A stretch of 64,000 bases of DNA from Nonomuraea aurantiaca. Its GTDB lineage: Bacteria; Actinomycetota; Actinomycetes; Streptosporangiales; Streptosporangiaceae. The stretch's first letter is position 1. Every line of letters begins with the position of its first letter. The stretch lies in the NCBI RefSeq assembly GCF_020215705.1, contig NZ_JAIWNB010000001.1:1178001-1242000 (forward strand). Reading direction: 5' to 3'. The position numbers and the translations under genes are program-made. Under the pieces are notes generated by a model. It was not told the DNA's origin and did no database searches. It saw only the letters and a program-made list of their open reading frames with translations. Positions 26,631-36,663 of the stretch are shown piece by piece.

Positions 26631-27118
26631 ACCCCACGCCTTCCCAGACCGTGGGGCCGTTCTTCAGCCACGCGCTGCCGTACCCGCACGACTGGGAGCT
26701 GGTGCCTGCCGGGCACGCGGGCGCGATCATGCTGACCGGCCGCGTGCTGGACGGCGCCGGCGAGCCGGTGCCGGACGCGCTGCTGGAACTCTGGCTGGGC
26801 CGCACCGGCGACCGCGGCGCGCTGCTGCGAGGGGATGGGGAGGTGTCCGGCTTCGGGCGCTGTGCGACGGCTCCGGATGGTTCGTTTAGGTTCCGTACAG
26901 TGCGGCCTGAGGGGGCTTATCTGTCGCTGCAGGTGTTCGCGCGGGGGTTGCTGCGGTCGTTGCTGACCCGCGTCTACCTGGAGGATCGGCCGGATCCGCT
27001 GCTGGACGGCTTGGAGCCGGAACGGCGGGGGACACTGATCGCGACGGGGTCGGGGGACCGGTACCGGTTCGACGTGCGGCTCCAGGGGGATGGGGAGACG
27101 GTGTTCCTTGACTTCTGA
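26627..27118 (+). CDS. pcaG: Protocatechuate 3,4-dioxygenase alpha subunit
   Basis: 163 residues, shorter than usual alpha subunits (about 185-200). It has the family opening TPSQTVGPFFSHALP, the core LLELWLGRTGD and SGFGRCATAPDGSFRFRTVRP, and the ending YRFDVRLQGDGETVFLDF. Alpha subunits lack iron ligands, as here. The shortening is in the loop before LSLQVFARGLLRSLLTRVY and in the N-terminal substrate arm. It shapes the active site formed with PcaH. The ATG overlaps the pcaH stop. Confidence 0.93.
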   Translation: MNPTPSQTVGPFFSHALPYPHDWELVPAGHAGAIMLTGRVLDGAGEPVPDALLELWLGRTGDRGALLRGDGEVSGFGRCATAPDGSFRFRTVRPEGAYLSLQVFARGLLRSLLTRVYLEDRPDPLLDGLEPERRGTLIATGSGDRYRFDVRLQGDGETVFLDF

Positions 27119-28559
27119 CGGGACTGCCGCCGCTTTTGGCAGGGTTGCTGACGGGACTTCTGAGGGGGCCTCCGGCGGGGCTGCTGCGGACAGCGGGCTG
27201 CTGGCGCCGGTGCGGGCGGGCACCCGGGTGGAGGCGGTGACGTCGGACGCGGCCTGGCTGCGCGCCATGCTGGACGCCGAGGCGGCGCTGGCCCGTGCGC
27301 AGAGCCGCGCGGGGCTGATCCCCGGCGCGGCGGCCGCCCTGATCGACCGGGTGGCCTCGGGGTTCACCCCGGACCTACCGGACCTCGCCCAGCGAGCCAG
27401 GCAGGCCGCCAACCCCGTCGTCCCCCTGGTGGCCGACCTGCGAAAAGCCGTCAACGCCGCCGCCCAAGCCGAAGCCGCCGCCGCTACCGGAGGCGCTGGG
27501 GAGGCGCGAGAGGCCGTTGGGGGCAGAGGGGCCGCCGTGTTCGTCCACCGGGGAGCCACCAGTCAGGACATCTGTGACTCGGCCGCCATGCTGGTCGCCG
27601 CGCGTGCCGTCGCCCTGATCGCGGCGGATCTGGACGCGACCATGGACGTCCTCGCCGGGCTGGCGGAGCGGCATCGCGGCACGCTGATGGCGGCTCGCAC
27701 CCTGGGCCAGCAGGCGGTCCCCACGACGTTCGGGCTCAAGGCGGCGAGCTGGCTGACCGGCCTCCTGCACGCCCGCGACCGCTTGGCCGCGCTACGCCTG
27801 CCCGCCCAGCTCGGCGGCGCGGCCGGCACCCTGGCCGCCCTCGTCGAAACCGCCCGCACCGCCGACGCCGAACCCGGGGGTGGCGAGAGTGCGCAGGTGC
27901 GGGTGCTTCGGCTGGTCGAGCTGTATGCCGAGGAGCTCGGGCTGGCCGCTCCGCTCGCGCCGTGGCATGCCGAGCGGTCTGTGACCGCCGAGCTGGGCGC
28001 TGCCCTGGCCGGTACGGCGGGTGCGCTCGGCAAGGTGGCGACCGACGTGATCCTCATGGCCCAGACCGAGGTCGGCGAGGTGGCCGAGTCGTCACGGGGC
28101 GGCTCTTCGGCCATGCCGCAGAAGCGCAACCCGGCCCTGTCGGTGCTGATCCGGTCGGCGGCCCTCCAGGTGCCCGCGTACGCCCAGCTACTGGGACAGG
28201 CGGGGGAGCACGAGCGGGCCGCGGGCGCCTGGCAGGCGGAGTGGTCGCCGCTGCGCGAATGTCTGCGCCTGACCGGCGGCGCCGCGGAGACGGCCGCCGA
28301 GCTGATCGCCGGGCTTCAGGTGTTCCCCGACAGGATGCGGGAGAACGCCTGCCTGACCGGCGGGCGCATCGTGTCGGAACGGCTCGCGGTCCACCTCGGC
28401 CGCGACGCCCTCGACGAGGCGCTGAGCCGTCCGGGCCCGCTGGAGGGGCCGGAGGAACTGCTCGATCCCGAGGACTACCTGGGTGCCGCGCCGGAACTCG
28501 TCGATCGTCTCCTGGCCGACTACCGCGAGCGCCGCGTCCCGGCCGACTACCGGAAGTGA
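27090..28559 (+). CDS. pcaB: 3-carboxy-cis,cis-muconate cycloisomerase
   Basis: 489 residues from ATG 27090; a TTG at 27108 with GGGGAG upstream is a good alternative start. Fumarase/aspartase superfamily: HRGATSQDICDSA and the signature GGSSAMPQKRNPALS, with the catalytic flexible loop. It cyclises 3-carboxymuconate to 4-carboxymuconolactone. Oddities: a Gly/Ala-rich N-terminal extension (VADGTSEGASGGAAADSG) and two low-complexity inserts, about AQAEAAAATGGAGEAREAV before HRGATSQD and EPGGGESAQ before VLRLVELYAEEL. These lengthen it beyond the usual ~450 residues. Confidence 0.93.
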   Translation: MGRRCSLTSDGTAAAFGRVADGTSEGASGGAAADSGLLAPVRAGTRVEAVTSDAAWLRAMLDAEAALARAQSRAGLIPGAAAALIDRVASGFTPDLPDLAQRARQAANPVVPLVADLRKAVNAAAQAEAAAATGGAGEAREAVGGRGAAVFVHRGATSQDICDSAAMLVAARAVALIAADLDATMDVLAGLAERHRGTLMAARTLGQQAVPTTFGLKAASWLTGLLHARDRLAALRLPAQLGGAAGTLAALVETARTADAEPGGGESAQVRVLRLVELYAEELGLAAPLAPWHAERSVTAELGAALAGTAGALGKVATDVILMAQTEVGEVAESSRGGSSAMPQKRNPALSVLIRSAALQVPAYAQLLGQAGEHERAAGAWQAEWSPLRECLRLTGGAAETAAELIAGLQVFPDRMRENACLTGGRIVSERLAVHLGRDALDEALSRPGPLEGPEELLDPEDYLGAAPELVDRLLADYRERRVPADYRK

Positions 28560-28561
28560 TC

Positions 28562-29758
28562 GTGAGCATGAAGCTGCATCACCGCGTCGACGGTCCCGCC
28601 GGAGCGCCGCTGCTGGTTCTCGGGCCGTCGCTCGGCACCACGCTCGACATCTGGCGGCCGCAGCTGAGCGCGCTCACCCGGTCGTGGCGGGTGCTCCGGT
28701 ACGACCTGCCGGGCCATGGCGGCTCGGCCCCCGCCGCCTCCGGCCTGACGATCGACGACCTGGCGCGGGCCGTACTGGACCTGGTGGACGACGTGGGGGA
28801 CGCGGAGGACGGAGAGTTCGCGGTCGGCGGCATCTCGCTCGGCGGCGCGATCGCCACCGCGATCGCGGCCGGTCAGCGGCAGGCCGGTCAGCAGGAGCCG
28901 GGTCGGTGGCAGGCCGGTCGGCAGGAAGCCGGTGAGCAGCAGGCCGGTCGGCAGGATCGGGTGCGGAGTCTGGTGTTGTGCTGCACGTCGGCGCGGTTCG
29001 GGGAGCCGGGGCCGTGGCTGGAGCGGGCGGCGCTGGTACGTGCCTCCGGCGTGGCCCAGCTCGCCCCGGTGCTGGCGGGCCGCTGGTTCACCGCCGGCTA
29101 CGACGGCCGCTGGGTGACGGACATGCTGGAACACGTGGACGCCGAGTCGTACGCGGCCTGCTGCACCGCCATCGCCTCCTGCGACCTGACCGGACGCCTG
29201 GCCGCCATCACCGCCCCCACGCTGATCGTCGCGGGTGCCGATGACCCGGCCACGCCCTTGGACCAGGCTCTCACCCTGGCCCAAGGCATCCCGGGCGCGC
29301 TGCTGCGCGTGGTGCCTGACGCGGCCCATCTGGCGAGCGTGGAGCGGGCCGACACCGTCACGTCCGCGATCGCCGGCCACCTGGGCGGCGACTCCGGTCA
29401 CGCGGCCGGGATGCGTACCAGGCGCGAGGTGCTCGGCGACGCCCACGTGGACCGGGCCGTCGCCGCCACCACCGGTTTCACCCGCGACTTCCAGCACCTC
29501 ATCACCCGCTACGCCTGGAACGAGATCTGGAACCGGCCCGGCCTCGACCGCCGTACCCGCAGCTGTGTCACCCTGACCGCGCTGGTCGCCCGCGGCCACC
29601 TGGACGAGCTGGCCATGCACGTGCGCGCGGCCCTGCGCAACGGCCTGACTCCCGACGAGATCGGCGAGGTGCTCCTGCAGACGGCGATCTACTGCGGGGT
29701 CCCGGCCGCCAACGCCGCCTTCGCCGTCGCGCAGCGCGTCCTGGCAGAAGAAGCCTGA
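28562..29758 (+). CDS. pcaL: Fused 3-oxoadipate enol-lactonase / 4-carboxymuconolactone decarboxylase
   Basis: 398 residues. The N-terminal PcaD alpha/beta-hydrolase has LVLGPSLGTTLDIW, the nucleophile elbow VGGISLGGAIA, the late Asp in VAGADDPATPL and His in PDAAHLASVE. The C-terminal PcaC domain (from about 270) has REVLGDAHVDRAVAATTGFTR and NEIWNRPGLDRRTRS. The fusion, known as PcaL in actinobacteria, takes 4-carboxymuconolactone to 3-oxoadipate. A 30-residue Gln/Gly repeat interrupts the PcaD half just after the nucleophile helix. Start GTG 28562 has GGAAG 5 nt upstream; 28556 (overlapping the pcaB stop) and ATG 28568 are alternatives. Confidence 0.94.
   Translation: MSMKLHHRVDGPAGAPLLVLGPSLGTTLDIWRPQLSALTRSWRVLRYDLPGHGGSAPAASGLTIDDLARAVLDLVDDVGDAEDGEFAVGGISLGGAIATAIAAGQRQAGQQEPGRWQAGRQEAGEQQAGRQDRVRSLVLCCTSARFGEPGPWLERAALVRASGVAQLAPVLAGRWFTAGYDGRWVTDMLEHVDAESYAACCTAIASCDLTGRLAAITAPTLIVAGADDPATPLDQALTLAQGIPGALLRVVPDAAHLASVERADTVTSAIAGHLGGDSGHAAGMRTRREVLGDAHVDRAVAATTGFTRDFQHLITRYAWNEIWNRPGLDRRTRSCVTLTALVARGHLDELAMHVRAALRNGLTPDEIGEVLLQTAIYCGVPAANAAFAVAQRVLAEEA
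28867..28956 (+). repeat. In-frame 15-bp minisatellite (six units) inside pcaL
   Basis: Six tandem 15-bp units, consensus GGCCGGTCGGCAGGA with a few changes per unit, from 28867 to 28956. They encode pentapeptides AGQRQ, AGQQE, PGRWQ, AGRQE, AGEQQ, AGRQD. The reading frame is kept and the conserved protein resumes at RVRSLVLCCTSA. In homologues a short link (such as HPD) joins these two parts, so the array is an insertion. Confidence 0.9.
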
Positions 29759-29763
29759 TCCCA

Positions 29764-29793
29764 CGAGCACGCGCTCGGCAAGCCGTGTGCTCG
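29764..29793 (+). terminator. Hairpin after the pca operon
   Basis: CGAGCAC (29764-29770) pairs with GTGCTCG (29787-29793), with an inner GGC/GCC pair in the loop. It begins 6 bp after the pcaL stop and lies before the lanthipeptide precursor. No T-run follows, as is common in actinomycetes. Confidence 0.5.
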
Positions 29794-29835
29794 ATGTCCC
29801 GGCTGCAACGGATTTGCAACGTCGGTTGGCAGCAT

Positions 29836-29859
29836 CTTGAGCGGATTGTTCGGCTCAAG
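29836..29859. promoter_or_regulatory. Inverted repeat upstream of the lanthipeptide precursor
   Basis: CTTGAGC (29836-29842), 10-nt spacer, GCTCAAG (29853-29859): perfect 7-bp arms. The right arm overlaps the AAGGAAGGG (29857-29865) that forms the ribosome-binding site 9 nt before the ATG at 29875. It could be an operator or an RNA hairpin that limits translation. Confidence 0.45.
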
Positions 29860-29874
29860 GAAGGGACCGATCTC

Positions 29875-30117
29875 ATGCCCAAACTGACCCCGGAGCAGGC
29901 CGACCGGATCGTGGCCGGCTGGCGGAGCGGCACGCAGCTCGTCGAAGGATGGGGCAACCCGGCGGGCCCGCTGTTCGCCAGCGGTGAGTACGCGGAAGCG
30001 GACATCACCCTCGAATCCATCCTCGCCGCGTCGGGCTGCAACCCGCCTCCCCCTCCCCTCACCGAGGGCGGCTGCGGCACCGCGTGCAGCGCCTCCGCCG
30101 GGCGCTTGTGCTGCTGA
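29875..30117 (+). CDS. lanA: Class II lanthipeptide precursor peptide (LanA)
   Basis: 80 residues from ATG 29875, with AAGGAAGGG upstream; an in-frame ATG at 29785 is less likely. Leader about 1-54, acidic and amphipathic (LTPEQADRIVAGWRSG, then NPAGPLFASGEYAEADI). Core region about 55-80: CNPPPPPLTEGGCGTACSAS then AGRLCC. Five Cys (55, 67, 71, 79, 80) and Thr63, Thr69, Ser72, Ser74 could form (methyl)lanthionine rings. A Gly-Gly at 65-66 and AASG before Cys55 are both possible cleavage regions. The stop is 6 bp before lanM. Five prolines in a row within the probable core are unusual. Leader family not recognised. Confidence 0.85.
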   Translation: MPKLTPEQADRIVAGWRSGTQLVEGWGNPAGPLFASGEYAEADITLESILAASGCNPPPPPLTEGGCGTACSASAGRLCC

Positions 30118-30123
30118 TCTGAC

Positions 30124-33057
30124 ATGGGGGAATACACCGTAAGCGACACCGTGCTGGACCGCCTGCTCGAACCTTCACTGGAGCGACTGGCGGCCCGGCT
30201 CGGGTCCGTCGCGGGCCTGGCGCAAACGGAGCGCCGGGCCGTACACGCGGGCGCCGCCACGGCGCTGCTGAACACCGTGCGCATGAGGACCAACCGGGTG
30301 CTGCTCCTGGAGCTGAACGCGGCCAGGATCACCGGCAGGCTCACCGGCGCCGACCCGGAGGCCAGGTGGCGGGATTGGGAGTCCCAGGCGGCGACCCCGG
30401 AGTTCTGGGAGTCGCTGGGCGGCCACTATCCGACCCTGCTCCCACGCCTGCGACGGCTGATCGGCCACAGGTGCGCGGCGGCGATGAGCCTGGCCTCCCG
30501 CTTCGCCACCGACCGGCCGCTGCTCACGACCCTGCTCCGGCCGCTCGAGGGGGGCGAGCCGGGGCAGCCCGAAGGGGGTGAGCCGGGGGAACTGGTGAGC
30601 GTCGAGTTCGGCGCGGGCGACAGCCATCGCGGCGGCCAGAGCGTGGCGATCCTGACGTGCGCCGCGGGCAAGGTCGTCTACAAGCCGCGGTCCGTCGCCG
30701 TGGACCTGGCCGCGGCGCGGCTGCTGAGCCGGCTGCTGGCCGACGAGCCCGCGGACACCCGGATCAGGGTCCCCGACGTGGTGAGCGGCGACGGCTACGG
30801 CTGGGCCGAGCACGTCGCCCATCGGTACTGCGCCGATGACGAGGAGATGCGCTGCTTCTACCGCAACCTCGGGCACTGGCTGGCCGTGATGCGGCTGATC
30901 GGCGGCACCGACCTGCACGCCGAGAACCTGATCGCCGCAGGACCGATCCCGACCGTCGTGGACTGCGAGACGCTGTTCACGCCCCAGCCGCCGACGCGCG
31001 TCTCCGGCTACGGGCTCGCGGCGGACCGGGCGGGCGCGCTGATCGGCGGCTCGGTGCTGGGCACCGGGCTGCTGCCGGGCCGGGGGCTGGCGCTCGGCTG
31101 GCGCGGTGTCGACATGTCCGCCATCGGCTCACTGCCCGGCCAGCAGCCGGTCACGGAGCTGCCCGTCATCCTCGGTCTCGGCACCGACGAGGCGCGGATC
31201 GGCCTCGCGCCCGTACGCGTCCCGCTCTCGCTCAACCACCCGAGCCCGGAGCCCGTGCTGAGCAGGCACTGGGACCTGGTGGTCGACGGGTTCACCCGGC
31301 TGACCGGGCGGCTCAGGAAGCTCGACGAGGGCGGCGAGCTGGCGGGGTGGCTCGGCGAGTTCGCCGACCTGCCGGTCCGGGTCGTGCTCAGGTCCACCGA
31401 GAGCTACGCCGAGCTGCAGCGGATGCTCTGGCATCCGCACTCGCTGCACGACGAGCCCGCCGCCCGGCGGCGCGCGGCGGACCTGCTGGCCAGGCAGGCG
31501 GCCAACGCTCCCGGCCGGCCGGACGACCCCGAGGTGATCGAGGCGGAGGTCGAGGAGCTGCTGGACGGCGACGTGCCGTTCTTCGCCACCACGCCGCGCC
31601 TTGGCCGGCTCACCGGGCCGCGCGGTACCCAGTGGGGTCCCGCCCAGGACCTGATCGCCGGAACGCTGGGCCGGTGGCGGTCGGCCGACCTCGCGCTGGA
31701 GCACCAGGTGATCCAGTCCGCCCTGGTCAGCGCGTACCTGAACGAGGGCGGCGTACCCGACCAGCGGCGCCTGCTCCCGGCCGTACTGAACACCGACGAC
31801 CTGGACCGCAGGCGGCGGGCGCTGGCGGCCGACATCATGCGGTCGCTGTCCGACGCCGCCGTACGCGCCGAGGACGGCACCGTCACCTGGATCGCGCCGG
31901 TGCTCAACCCGACCGGATGGGCGGTGCTGCCGCTCGGCCTCGACATGTACGGCGGCGCGGCCGGCATCGCCGTGCTGCTCGCGGGCTACCTGCGCGAGAT
32001 GGAGGCGGGACGGGCCGACCCGGTGCCGGATGTCGGGCAACTGCTGGCCGATGTGCTGCGTACCGTGCGGATGGCGGAGGAGCAGTGGGCCAAGGACCGG
32101 GCCGAGATCAAGACGCGACGGCCCGCGCCCGCCGGCGGCTACCTCGGGCTCGCCTCGCGGATCTGGGGCTGGCTGCTGCTGGTACGCCTCGGCGTGATCG
32201 AGCCGGCCGAGGCGTTCTCGCGGTCGGCCGACCTCGTCCGCGAGCTGCCCGCGGCGCTGGACTCCGACCCGTCACTCGACCTGGTACGCGGCATGGCGGG
32301 AGCGGTGGTGCCCCTGCTGCGGCTCCACGAGAGCGCGGGCGACGCCGACGCGGGGGACCTGGCCAGGACGATCGGCCGCAAGCTGGTGTCGGCGGCACAG
32401 ATACGCGGCGACACCGCGTGCTGGACGATCGACGGCTTCCCCGACGGCATCGGCGGCCTGGCCCACGGGGCGACCGGCATCGGCTGGGCGCTGTCCCGGC
32501 TGGCCGCGGCCACCGGCGACACCGACTGCGTGACCGTCGCCGAGGCCGCCTTCGCCTACGAGGAGACCCTGTACGTCCCCGAGACCGGCAGCTGGCGCGA
32601 CCTGCGCGGCCCGGACCAGATCGGGGCGGCGTGGTGCCACGGATCCGTCGGGATCGCGGTCGTGGCGGCCGACCAGCTCATGGAGGGCCGCGGCGACCCG
32701 GACCGGCTGCGCGACCTGCTGCGGCGCGCGGCGCAGGCCAGCCAGGCTGACGGCATCGGCTGGAACCACACCCTGTGCCACGGCGACTTCGGGGCCTGGG
32801 AGGTGCTGGACCTCGCCGTCACCGCGGGGCTCGGCGCGGGCGGGCTGGACCGGCCCCGTCTGGAGGCCCATCTGCTCGGCAGTGTGGAGGAGCACGGGCC
32901 GGTCAGCGGGTTCGCCAGGGACGCGTTCGTGCCGGGGCTGATGCCGGGGCTCGGCGGAGTCGCGTACCAGTTGCTCCGCATGCATCCCGAATGCCCACTG
33001 CCGTCGGTGCTCCTGCCCGACCCCGGCCCGCTCTCCAGCACCGTGAAGCCGTCTTGA
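30124..33057 (+). CDS. lanM: Class II lanthipeptide synthetase LanM
   Basis: 977 residues, normal for LanM. The N-terminal DUF4135 dehydratase has the kinase-like KVVYKPRSVAVDL (about 184), GGTDLHAENLIA (about 260) and VDCETLFTPQ. The C-terminal LanC-like cyclase has GGLAHGATGIGWAL, the zinc ligands Cys-His in AAWCHGSVGI (about 838) and Cys in TLCHGDFGAWE (about 883), and GLMPGLGGVAYQLLRM. It phosphorylates and dehydrates Ser/Thr in the precursor, then adds Cys thiols to make lanthionines. A short internal duplication, EGGEPGQPEGGEPG (about 139-152), lies in a variable loop. It directly follows the precursor gene. Confidence 0.96.
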   Translation: MGEYTVSDTVLDRLLEPSLERLAARLGSVAGLAQTERRAVHAGAATALLNTVRMRTNRVLLLELNAARITGRLTGADPEARWRDWESQAATPEFWESLGGHYPTLLPRLRRLIGHRCAAAMSLASRFATDRPLLTTLLRPLEGGEPGQPEGGEPGELVSVEFGAGDSHRGGQSVAILTCAAGKVVYKPRSVAVDLAAARLLSRLLADEPADTRIRVPDVVSGDGYGWAEHVAHRYCADDEEMRCFYRNLGHWLAVMRLIGGTDLHAENLIAAGPIPTVVDCETLFTPQPPTRVSGYGLAADRAGALIGGSVLGTGLLPGRGLALGWRGVDMSAIGSLPGQQPVTELPVILGLGTDEARIGLAPVRVPLSLNHPSPEPVLSRHWDLVVDGFTRLTGRLRKLDEGGELAGWLGEFADLPVRVVLRSTESYAELQRMLWHPHSLHDEPAARRRAADLLARQAANAPGRPDDPEVIEAEVEELLDGDVPFFATTPRLGRLTGPRGTQWGPAQDLIAGTLGRWRSADLALEHQVIQSALVSAYLNEGGVPDQRRLLPAVLNTDDLDRRRRALAADIMRSLSDAAVRAEDGTVTWIAPVLNPTGWAVLPLGLDMYGGAAGIAVLLAGYLREMEAGRADPVPDVGQLLADVLRTVRMAEEQWAKDRAEIKTRRPAPAGGYLGLASRIWGWLLLVRLGVIEPAEAFSRSADLVRELPAALDSDPSLDLVRGMAGAVVPLLRLHESAGDADAGDLARTIGRKLVSAAQIRGDTACWTIDGFPDGIGGLAHGATGIGWALSRLAAATGDTDCVTVAEAAFAYEETLYVPETGSWRDLRGPDQIGAAWCHGSVGIAVVAADQLMEGRGDPDRLRDLLRRAAQASQADGIGWNHTLCHGDFGAWEVLDLAVTAGLGAGGLDRPRLEAHLLGSVEEHGPVSGFARDAFVPGLMPGLGGVAYQLLRMHPECPLPSVLLPDPGPLSSTVKPS

Positions 33058-33106
33058 GCGCGTCCGCCGATGCCGATGAAGCCGTCTCCAGCGCGTCCGC
33101 CGACGC
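33044..33106 (+). repeat. 30-bp tandem duplication across the lanM stop
   Basis: Copy 1 at 33044-33073 and copy 2 at 33077-33106 match at 27 of 30 positions with a 33-bp period. The lanM TGA (33055-33057) lies in copy 1; at the matching place copy 2 reads CCA. The duplication forms the linker between lanM and the exporter and codes for a SSASADA-like repeat if the exporter starts at the overlapping TTG (33054). Confidence 0.8.
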
Positions 33107-34959
33107 TCAGATGGTGTCGCCTTACTGGCAACTCGACGATGCGGGCGACATGGGCTTCTGGCGGATGTGCCGGCGGCTGCCGGCCACCAGCCGGGCGGTG
33201 CTCGCGATCGTGGCGCGGGCGGCGCCCCGGCACGCCGTCACGGTCGTCCTGCTCCAGGTCGTGTCGGGAGCCGCCACGGCCTTCGGCCTGCTGGCCACCA
33301 CGGGGGCGCTGGAACGGCTGCTCGCCACCGGCCCCACCGTGGAGGTGATGGCGGCCGCGCTGCCCATGATCCTCCTCGTCGGCGGGGCGTACCTGCTGCG
33401 GGGCGCGGTCGAGACGGCCATCGCGGCCGCGTACGCCCGGCTGACGCCCGCGGTGCGCCGGATGGCGGAGGGGGAGCTGTTCGAGGCCGGGCTCCGCGTC
33501 GAGCTGGCCGCCTACGACGACGCCGGCTTCTACGACCGGATGCAGCGGGCGCGCGACCGGGGCCTGTTCCACCTCGCGCGGGCCGTGGACAACCTGGTCG
33601 ACCTCGTCGGCGCGGCGCTGGCGTTCGCCGCCGCGTTCACCGGCCTGGCCGTCCTGCACGCCGCGCTGCTCCCGGTGCTGGTGCTGGGCGTACTCCCGTC
33701 GGCCTGGACGGTGCAGCGCTCGGCCCGGCTGGCGTACGCGCACATGACCCGCACGGTCACCCTGAACCGCCGGGTCCAGATGATCACCGAGCTGGGCACG
33801 CAGCGCGAGCCCGCCCCGGAGATCCGCGCCTGCCAGGCCGAGGACTTCCTGCTGCGGGAGTACGCCGAGGTGGCCGACCCGCTGCGCGACCAGGAGGTAC
33901 GGGTGAAGACCGGCCAGGTACGCGTCGGCACCGTCGGCCGGGCGCTCACCGGGCTCATGTCCGCCATCACGTTCACCGTGCTCGGCCTGCTGCTGCAGGC
34001 GGGCTGGATCCCGCTGGCGGTGGCCGGCGGCGCGGTCATAGCCGTGCGCACCGCGAACGCCGCGCTCAGCCGGCTGGTCCACTCGGCGCACCAGCTGCTG
34101 GAGCAGGGCATGTACGTGGCGGACTACCAGGAGTTCGTCGACGACGCCGCCTCCAGGAGCCGCGCGGCGGCCACCCGCACGGCGCCCGCCGCGCCGGAGG
34201 TGATCACGCTGAGCGGCGTCGGGTTCGGCTACCCGGGCGGGAGCCGCGAGGCGCTGCGCGGCATCGACCTCACCGTCCGCGCCGGTCAGACCATCGCCCT
34301 CGTCGGCGAGAACGGCTCCGGCAAGACCACGCTCGCCAAGATCATCGCGGGCCTGTACGAGCCCACGGCCGGGCAGGTGAGCTGGGACGGCGTGGACATC
34401 CGCGAGATGGACCCGCACAGCGTCGGCGACCGGATCATGATGGTGCTCCAGGACCCGATCCGCTGGCCGCACACCGCCCGCGCCAACGTCCGAGCCGGCC
34501 GCCACGACCGCGACGACCCCGGCGACCTGGGGCTGCGCGCCGCGGCCGAGCTGGCGGGCGCCGACACCGTGGTGGCGGACCTGCCCCACGGCTGGCAGAC
34601 GCTGCTCTCGAAGTACTTCCGCGGCGGCCAGGAACTTTCGGGCGGCCAGTGGCAGCGGCTGGCCGTCGCCCGCGGCGTCTTCCGCGACGCGCCCGTACTG
34701 ATCTGGGACGAGCCGACGGCACCGCTGGACGCCAAGGCCGAGTTCGCCGTGTACGAGTCACTGCGCCGCCTCGCCACCGGCCGGATCGTCATCCTGATCA
34801 CGCACCGGCTGGCCAGCGTGCGCAACTCCGACCGGATCTACCTCCTGCACGAGGGCGCGCTGGCGGAGGAGGGCACGCATGACGAGCTGATCGCCCGATC
34901 CGGTCGATACGCGGAGCTGTACGAGTTGCAGGCGCGCATGTACGCCGACGAACTCCCCC

Positions 34960-36228
<1,269 letters not shown>

Positions 36229-36477
36229 TCAGAGCGACAGCGGTACGGGGTGAATCTCGTCGGCGGGGTGGCCCGAGCGCTGGTGAATGCGTTGTACGGC
36301 CTCCGCGCTCGGTGCGTCGGACAGGCAGTAGATGACACCCTCCTCAGGATCCGCCCAGGTCTGCATGAAGGACACGCCCTCTTCGCCCTGGATCGCGAGG
36401 TCGGCCTCGTGCGCTTCACGGAGCTGCTCGTCCGTGATGCCCACCATGTGGTGGTGGACATCCATGAACCTCGTCAT
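36229..36477 (-). CDS. SCO4226-like small nickel-binding (DUF4242) protein
   Basis: 82 residues. It shows the family pattern MDVHHHMVGITDEQLREAH, DLAIQGEEGVSF, GVIYCLSDAPSAEAVQRIH and HPADEIHPV. The founding Streptomyces protein SCO4226 is a ferredoxin-like dimer that binds nickel through N-terminal His residues; a run of three His is present here. Function in the cell is unclear. Single gene between the remnant scar and the divergent methyltransferase. Confidence 0.8.
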   Translation of the reverse strand: MTRFMDVHHHMVGITDEQLREAHEADLAIQGEEGVSFMQTWADPEEGVIYCLSDAPSAEAVQRIHQRSGHPADEIHPVPLSL

Positions 36478-36663
36478 GGCATTCCTCCTGTAGACATCTG
36501 GCGCAAGACCCTCTCAGCCTAGATCCGACATAAGTCATCAATCACCCCAAGATTCCTCAAATGGCATGTCAGGGAACGCCCGCCTCCCGCCTTTCCCGCC
36601 CTATGGCTATTCAGCGGTCTTATGATCATTGCGACTGGTTCCCGATCTCACGAGGAGTCCACC

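Noticed and set aside
28867..28956. CRISPR array
   Set aside because: Units are contiguous 15-mers without unique spacers and are in frame inside a gene.
33044..33106. Target-site duplication or insertion-sequence footprint
   Set aside because: The copies are adjacent with no element between them and no terminal inverted repeats. Slippage duplication fits better.
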